From contig CALSCP010002236.1 in the NCBI GenBank assembly GCA_943704425.1, positions 39,715-78,327 of the forward strand: a DNA stretch of 38,613 bases. The letters run 5' to 3'. The notes beneath the pieces were generated by a model that worked only from the letters and a program-made list of their open reading frames with translations, searched no databases and was not told the DNA's origin. Of this stretch, positions 11,901 through 20,900 are shown piece by piece. Within the stretch, counting starts at the first letter, position 1; each line of letters starts with the position of its first letter. The translations under genes and the position numbers were made by a program. The stretch comes from Ministeria vibrans ATCC 50519. Taxonomy: Eukaryota; Opisthokonta; Filasterea.

Positions 11901-14900
11901 CACGCCCGTCAGCACCGTCGCGTCTTCGGCGGCAATGATGCGCAGTACATTGTCCGTGGTGCGGCCCGTCATGGCCACCGCCACAAACTCGGTGCCCCAG
12001 GTCGACATTGGAGGCAACTGTTCTGCAAGAATGCCACAGCCTGTGGTGCTCGGTAAGACATTGGCACAGGTGTGCCCGGCCACAACCGAAGCGGCGCCCG
12101 TCGAGCGAATAATAAGTCCCGTCGTGTCCGTCGCCTCACTGCCAATGCCCGCCAACACATCGCCGCTATCCAGCTGAAAGATGGTCTCGGTTGTGACGGT
12201 CTGACCGGCGATCAGCAGCGTCTGGCCTGCCTTGGGTGCAATCGCCACACTGGCACCGTCCACCGCCGACATGACCGTAAAGAAACTACGGCCGCCCGAG
12301 GACGATTCAGAGCCCTGCGTGGCGCCCACAAGCATATACTCGAATCCGAGCGCGTCCGTTGGCAACACAACGTAAGCGTCGCCAAAGCGAGTTGTGTCGT
12401 CGTAGACAGCAACTTGCACTGCCTCGTCGCTGGTCACGTACGCACCGTTGGGTCCAATGGCGGCACCCGACGTCACCACAAAGTCAATGGCAATGCGCAG
12501 CGTTGTGCCATTTGCAACGTACGTATTGGTCTCGAGCATCACGCCAGATGAAAGCTGTTGGACGCTGACGCGAGCGTTTCCGTTGGCAGCACTCACGGCA
12601 ATGATACTGGTGCGCGTGCCCACAAGGCCCACCAGCGGTGGCGCGACAAAGAAGTCGGTGCCCATTGTGTCGGGTGCCGAATCGCCCAAGTTGAGCGTAG
12701 GTGTCGGGTCGACAATGAGCTGGTAACTCACCGTGCTGGTGCCCACCTCGTTCGTGGCCTGAGCGGACACGCTAAAGGGACTCCCGGCATTGGTGGTGTC
12801 TGGCCAGGAAATGAGGCCCGTCGTGGAGTCAATTGTGAGCGACGCAGGTCCTTGGAGAATGCGCCACGACACCGTGCCGCCACCAGCCTGCAGAGACAAC
12901 TGCAACGAGTGCGGGAATCCCTCAAAGATGGTCACGGACGGGGAGACGGGTGTGATTTGGGGCACGTCAATGGCCACGATGGAGAGGGTCGCCGTGTCCT
13001 CGGCAACACTGTTGGTCAGGCTCACCACGACCGAGTGGGGCGAACCAACCACCTCGACGGGCGACCAGCTGACAACACCCGTGGCAGACACGCTCATACC
13101 GATGGGACCCGACACAAGCGCCCAGCTCAGGGGTGTGGCGCCATCGAGTACGGAAAAAGCATGCGAGAAACTCGCACCAGATGCCATCTCAAATGGGGTC
13201 GTGGGCACGTTGCCAATGCGTGGCGATTGAAGTACCGTCACAAAGAAGGTCCACAAGTTGGAATCGAGCGAGTTGGAGGCAAGCACTGAGACTTGCAGCA
13301 AAATAACTGGTGTCGGTGACGTCCACGAGATGGTACCCGTCGTCTGATTGATGGTCATGCCTGGCTGCGCGGAGAAACCCGCAGGGAACGTCCAGAGGAT
13401 GGGAGGCGAGCCGGCAAGCAGACCGGGGGTCACTTCGTAGTCGACACCCGATGCAATGGTGACGGCAGGCAACGACGAAGGATCGATGACGACCGCCTGC
13501 TGCACCTGAATGTCAAACACAACGGCGTGCTCCGAGACACCGTTCGACACGGTTGCAGTCACGGTGTAGTCGAAGCCGGGGTACTGGGGCGTGGGCCAGC
13601 TGATGACGCCCGTCTGACTGATGACCAGACCCGACGGAAGCGAAGGCGACACTGCAATGGTCCAGGTCATGGGACCCGTACCGGCGGCGAGACTCAACGA
13701 AATGGACAGCGGAACATTCTCGAGGGGTGTCGCAGGCTGAGATGGAACGCTCGAAAGGTCCACAAGCACACCCTGAAGGCTGGTCAGGGAAAATGAGTGC
13801 GAGTCGGTGCTCGCGTCGTTGCTGGCGCTCACCACAAAGTCAATGGGAGTGGACGAGTGCGCCGCCACAGTCCACGTCAGATTACCGTCCACCGGCGAAA
13901 TCTGACTGCCAATGGGTCCCGAGTCCAGTGCCCACAGAATGGGCTGGCTGCCCGAAGCGCTCGCCTGCCGTGTGTAGTACGTGCCTTCAAGAATATTCTC
14001 CGATGGCAACGATGAGGCGGTCACGAGGACGCCCGATTGGACGACCAGCGTAAAGTCAACAGCGTCCGAACCCATATTGTTGAGAGCTTGAACCGAAATG
14101 ATAAAGGGACTGCCCACGACGGACGCAGTCGGCCAGTTGATGGCTCCCGTCGACGTGTCAATGACCATTCCCGAAGGTTCGCCCGAGAGTGACCAGCTCA
14201 CCGGCAGGCTACCCTCGGAGAGCGTCGGCTGCAAGCTGTACTGCGATCCGTCACCAATCGTGACAACACTCGTGGGCAGACTCGTCGTCGAGATGACCGG
14301 AATGGCTCGCACCGCCAGTGTAAATGTCTCGTTCGTAGAGGATGCCGAGTTGCTCACGCCAATCACAATGGTGTACGGCTCGGTACGCAATTCGGTCGAG
14401 CCCCAAATGAGCGTGCCGTTGCTACCAGTCTGCTGCGACAGGAGCATGGTAGAGGGCGCGGAAATAAGAGTCATCGTGATGGGCTGGCTACCGCCCGTGA
14501 TCGTAAGGGGCATCTGGAAGACGGTGTTTTGCAGAACACTCTGGTCGGCAATGGGGGCAATGGTGGGCAAATCTTGTGCGAGCACAAGGAAGCTCACCTG
14601 GTCACTGCCCACCAAATTGCTCAACTTGACGGTGACGGTGACAGCGCTAGGAGTCGGGATCGGCGATGCCCACTTCAGCGTGAGCGAGCCAAAATCACTC
14701 GAGGAGACCACCATGCCAGTGGGTGCGGTGACAAGTTCCCAGTTGCTGGGCGGCGAACCGCCCGAACGCAGCAGGGTAATCGAGTACGCTTGCGAGGTGG
14801 GCACATGTACCGTGCCGGTGGGCACGCTGTTGACATCGATGACGGGCAGGTCGTCGACTGTGAGCACAAAGGTGACGTTGTCGCTGCCGACAAGGTTGGC

Positions 14901-17900
14901 GGCATTCACAATCACGGTGTAGGGACTGCCATTGCTGGTGGGCTCGGCCCAGTCAATGGCGCCCGTCGAAGAGTCAATGGTCATGGAAGCGGGAGCGCTC
15001 AGGAGCGACCACGTGATGGTGTTGGAGCCAGCTGTGAGTGTTGGCATGCGAGCGAATGCCGAAAACGACTTGATTGTCTCGTCCTCAAGGGTAGATGCAT
15101 TGATTGCGGGTACGGTGTCCACGCGCACCGTAATCGATGTTGTCTTGGCCCCCACAACGTTGGAAGCAATCACATTGATGGTGTACAGACCCTCGACGGC
15201 GGAGGGCCACACAAAGCTGCCGATGAGCGATGTGCCGGTCACTGAGCTGCCAGCGGGCGGCGACCCACTCAGCTGCCAGATGACAGGCGAGGCGCCGCGT
15301 GACGCGACAAAGTTGTAGCTAAAGGAAGCACCAGTGGTGGCCTGGAACGCCGAAACGGGTGTCGAGGGCACAACGAGAGCGGCGAGAACCTCAAGCTGGA
15401 AAGATGCTTGCGCCTGCGTGTGAGTGTTGCTCGCGAGCACTTCGACGGTGTGCGTATCGATGTTTCCCGTGGGAATGGCATCGTCAAAGGTAAGCACGCC
15501 CGTTGACGAGTCAATGGTCATGCCCACGGGGTTTTGCGTGAGTGTCCACAGAATGGGGGCAAGACCAATTGCCGAAAAGATGTGCGTAAAGGTCGCACTC
15601 TCAAACACCTGCTGCGGTGACGTCGGCACCGAGCTACCCACGATGACGACGGCCTCGCCACGCAGGTACTGCACGTCCATTCCCACATTGCCACAGCCAT
15701 CGGTAACGGTCCATGTGCGCGCAATGACCTGCGTCGCCGGACACACGCTTGAGGAGTCGGTGTAGGTCACGACGGGTGTGGGGTTTCGCTCCACACACGC
15801 GGCCGACTGGGTGAGCACAATGGGTGTGCCGGTGAGCACAGCCGAGCCCAGGTCACTGCAATTGCCATAGGTAGTGTTGGCCGGGAATTGAATGAGCATG
15901 CCAGCAACGGCAAGATCTTCGTCAATGAGACCGTCACCGTCGTCATCAATGCCGTTGGCGAGTTCCTCGTCAACGCGGCCGTCACAATCGTTGTCGAGGC
16001 CGTCGGCGGGCACACCTTCGCAGCTAGCGCACGCCACACCGTCGTTGATGGTGCGCCAGAAACCACCCACACTGATGCCAAATGCATCATTGGTGGGAGC
16101 CATTGCAAAAACCATGGCCCACATTTTCAGGTTGATTTTGTCGTGCTCGAGCACCACATGACCCACTGAGGAGGCCAGAGCCACCTCGAGGGTTTCCCAG
16201 CCACTAGTGTGAATGGGAGTCCACGTGCCGCTCACGGCGACACCATTGAGGTGCACATCACCGCCTGTGTTCTGCGGCGCAAACAATCGCACATACTGCT
16301 GCGTAAAGTCCGTTGCAAACGTTGGCGGCACGGCAAACTGGTAGCGGTTGCGGAACTGCGTGGTAGGCACGAGGTAGGTAAGAAACGGATCACCAAGGGT
16401 ACCGCTCGTGACTGCTGCGCCCTCCGTAAGAAGTGCCAGCAGAATGGGCGCATTCGACGAGATGACAGCGCCTTCAAAGCTAGCCGACAGCTCAAAGGTC
16501 GTGGGTGCATTGAAGGTGGTGCTGAGGAGAACAACGCCGTCGTTGGCCGTCACCGTGATCGAAGCGGTGACGCCCAGGGTCGCCGGCACGGCGCGGTACG
16601 TTGCGGGCGCGCCATTGTGGGTGCCCACGAGTTTACTCGAGACAAACTTGGTGCCCATGGTCGTCGTGGGTGGCAGCTGGGCGGCCAGGTGCGAACAGTC
16701 CTTGTTGGAGCGCGGCACATTGGCACACTCGTGGCCCGCAATGAGCACAATGGGAGCAGAGGCGTTGATGCGCGAGCCCGAAAGATCGCTCAGCTGGGTG
16801 ACACGCGACGAAATTTGCAGCGTCTCCAGGCGATTCATCACCACCGTGCCAGACTGACCAGAAGTGAGAAAGCCCGAGCCGGTCGGAAAGTCCACAATTT
16901 GGCTGCTGGAGACGGTGACAACGGTGTTGTCCTCAGTTGCCACAATGGAGTATTCGGTGCGCACTTCGCTTGGGTAGCCGGTGGGCTCACCCGTCGTGAG
17001 CACAACGTAGTCGTCGCCAAGCGAGCGCAGCGGGTACACGGGGTGGCCGTCGGTCGAGCCGGTGCGACTGTTGTAGGCAAAGACAGTGACGTCGGTGTCG
17101 GCCATCACATGTACACCCTTGTCCTCGACTTGGCCACTGAGAGCGGCACGCAGCGACACCGGCAGTGAAACGTACTCAGTGGCGCCCGCTGCTACCGTGA
17201 ATGTTTGCGACGTGAACAACGACGCGGCCGAGACAGTGACACTCGCGGCGGAGCCTGTCGACGAAATGGAGAGGACGAGCGTGTCTCGCGCGGTGCTTGT
17301 GACAAAGACGCGGTTCGACATGAAGGCGACCACAAACTCCTTGCCGGCATTGTCAATGTTGCTGGCAACACACGCCTGGTTGACACCACAGGGTGACTCG
17401 TTCGCCGGACACGAACACGTGTAGCCATTGAGCTGGTCAATGCAGGAGCCACTGGAGCCGCACGGGGACGAGGCGCACTCGTCAATGTTGGTCTCGCACT
17501 GAAGTCCGGTCGTGCCGAGCGGACAGCTACAGGAAAATGCACCAATATTGTTGGTACATACGCCTCCAAAGGCACACGGAGACGAAGCGCACTCGTCCGA
17601 GTCGGTCGAGCAGGTGGCGCCGGCATAGCCAATGACACAGGTACATACAAATGTGTTGAGAGTCGGCGTCGTGCAGGTACCGCCATTCTCGCACGGATCC
17701 GACTGACACTCGTCGATGTCGGTGCTGCACTGTACACCTGTGAAGCCAGCAACGCAGTCACACGAGTAGCTATTGACATTCAGGGTCTGACAGGTGCCGC
17801 CATTTTGGCATGGTGCCGACGCGCACTCGTCAATGTCCGTCTCGCATTGCGCGCCCGTGAAGCCGGCAAGACAGCTGCAGCTGAAAGCGTCAAGCTGAGA

Positions 17901-20900
17901 CGAGCATGTTGCGCCGTTCTCACAGGGCGCCGAGGTACACTCGTCAATGTCCGTCTCACAAAGTGTTCCCGTAGTGCCCGCCACACATGTGCAGGCAAAG
18001 CCATCGACAGCGTCGACACAGGTCCCCGCATACTGACACGGTGACGAAGCACACTCGTCGACATTGACATCACAGTGCATCCCAGTGTAGCCGAGCACAC
18101 AGGCACACGTGTACGACGTGACGCCGTCCACGCAAGTAGCACCATTCTGACACGGCATTGACGCGCAGTCGTCCACGTTGGTCTCACACGTGTCGCCGGT
18201 GAAACCCGACGGACAAAGGCAAAAGTAAAAGTTGATGGCATTGGCGCAGGAGGCGCCATTCTGGCAAGGCGTCGACAAACACTCGTCAATGTCCGTCTCA
18301 CACCGCGTACCGGTGTAGCCAAGGACGCAGGCGCACGCGAAAGAGTTGACCGATTCGCTGCAGGTGCCGCCAAATTGACAGGGCATCGAGGCGCACTCGT
18401 TGATTTCCGTCTCGCAAAAGGGTCCGGTAAAGCCGGCGGGACACTCGCATGTATACGACTCGATACCGTCGCGACACACCGCACCGTTGATGCAGGGTGC
18501 CGAGAAGCAATCGTCGATGTTTGTCTCGCACTGAAGACCGCTAAATCCGGCGGGACACATGCATGCGTATGAGGCAAACTGGTCGGAAAGCTCGGAGGGA
18601 CATGTGTCCACGAGCGACTGGGAGCCAAACGAAGAGGGCACCGCCAGCTGGGACGCATCGTTGTCGCCAAAGCAGACGAGACCCGAATCGGAGACGCGCT
18701 GAGCACACACAAAGTTTTCGCCGGCGCTGGGGCTGCGCATGGCACCCGCGGGAATATTGTTAAAGATGCTTGTCACGTCGTTTGTGTCACCAAAACACGT
18801 CAGTGCACGACCCGCCTGGAGTACGGCACACGAAAAAGCCTCGTTGGCAGCAATGTCGTGCACCACACCGGATGGCACGTCACCGACGCTGACTGAATCA
18901 CCCCAGCAGAGCAGCTCGTGGTTGTCGGCACGCACGCCACAGCCGTGCACCGTGCCAATGGCAATGCGAACAAAAGTGTGTGCGCCCGACACTGAAGTTG
19001 GCGGGACGCTTGGCACACCCGTGCTATGGCACACAATCACACCAGCGGGTGTAAGACCGCACAGCACTGAGAGCGAGTTGAGGGCAATTTGTGTGTAGGG
19101 TCCGGCACCCTGAACGGAATTGGGCACCGGCGAGCTGTAGGGGTTGACGCCGAGCGCTCCCACACACAGAACGGTGGAGTCACTTGTGCGAAGGCCACAC
19201 ACAACGCCTTGCGACGCCACAAGCGTACCAGAAGCGATAGGTGATGCCAGCGTAAATGTGTTGCCAAAGCCCGTCCCACCAAAGTCTGTGTAGTCGCGAC
19301 CCCAGCAGATAGTGGTGCCGTCGGCCTGACGACCGCACGCAAAGTCGCCACCCGCAACTGTTTCGACGAATCCTGCTCCACCGTTGACCACGGCAAGCTG
19401 CGAGAAGGAATTGGTGCCGCCCCAACAACGGAGAATGCCGTCCACCTGGGCAATGGCGCATGTGAGTGAAAAGCCCGCGGAAAAGTAGGTGCATGCTCCG
19501 TCAAGGGTGTCAATCGACGACTCGGAGCAACTTCCGCCGTGCTGGCAGGGTGTCGACGAGCATTCGTCAAGATCACTTTCACAGTGGGCACCGGTGAAAC
19601 CGGTGGCACAGGTGCAAAAGAATGCATTGATGTTGTTGACACACGTGGCACCATTGATGCAGGGTGTCGACTGACACTCGTCCACCTCTGTTTCGCAGCT
19701 TGTGCCGACGTAGCCGGCAACACACACACACACAGACGAACCAATGCCGTCCTGGCATGTGGCACCGTTTTGACATGAATGTCCCAGGCAATCGTCTACG
19801 TTGGTCTCACACACAACGCCCGTGAACCCGGTGGCGCATGTGCATGCGTAGTTGTCGACCGCATCGACGCAAGTGCCACCGTTGGCGCACGGTGTTGATG
19901 CACACTCATCGACATTGGTCTCGCATTGGACACCGGTGAAGCCGGGAAAACAGCCGCACTGGAAGGCGTCCACAAAGTTGAAGCAGGCTCCATTGATGCA
20001 GGGAGACGACGAGCACTCGTCAATGAGCGTCTCGCAGAGTACGCCCGTCACGCCTGCCGGACAGGTGCAGGTAAAGCCGTCGACAAGGCCAACACACGTG
20101 GCGCCGTTTGTGCACGGCAGCGACGCACACTCATCGATGTCGCCGTTGCAGGTGACGCCGAAAAAGCCAGCGGCACACGCACATTCAAAACTACTAACAC
20201 CGTCGGTGCATGACGCACCGTTCGAACAAGGGCTTGACGCACACTCGTCGACGTTTGTTTCGCAGTGGACGCCCACGTAGCCCTCGACACACTGACACGA
20301 GTACTGGGCAACGTCGTCGACACACGTGGCACCATTTTGGCAGGGCATCGAAGAGCACTCGTCCACCACCGTCTCGCAAAGAGCTCCCGTGACACCAACG
20401 GGACAGGTGCACACATATGCGTCAACCAGATTTGCACACGAGGCGCCATTGGAACACGGCGACGAGGCACACTCGTCGACCTCCGACTCACACGCGTCTC
20501 CTGTAAAGCCCGATGCACAAAGACACACAAAACCATCGACGTCGTCGACACACGTGGCGGCATTGGAGCACGGCAACGAAATGCACTCGTCAATGTCCGT
20601 TTCGCAATGGACGCCCGTGTAGCCGGCGGCACACACGCACGCGTACGAGAAGTCGCCGTCAACACAGCCGGCGCCGTTTGAGCAGGGCGACGAGACGCAC
20701 TCGTCAATGTTTGTTTCGCACGCAATACCATTGAATCCATTGAGACAGGCACAGGTGTATCCATCAATCAAGTCGGTACAGGTACCGCCATTGTGACACG
20801 GTGTTGAGTCACACTCGTTGATGTCAGTGTCACACTGGGTTCCGGTGAAACCACTGGCGCACACGCAGCTGAATCCGGCGACAAGATCCGAGCAGGTGGC

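Noticed and set aside
6056-17355. Bacterial contamination, because of MopE-like, HYR-like and He_PIG repeats
   Set aside because: The region is in frame with the EGF array and membrane span on one continuous sequence flanked by intron-containing eukaryotic genes.
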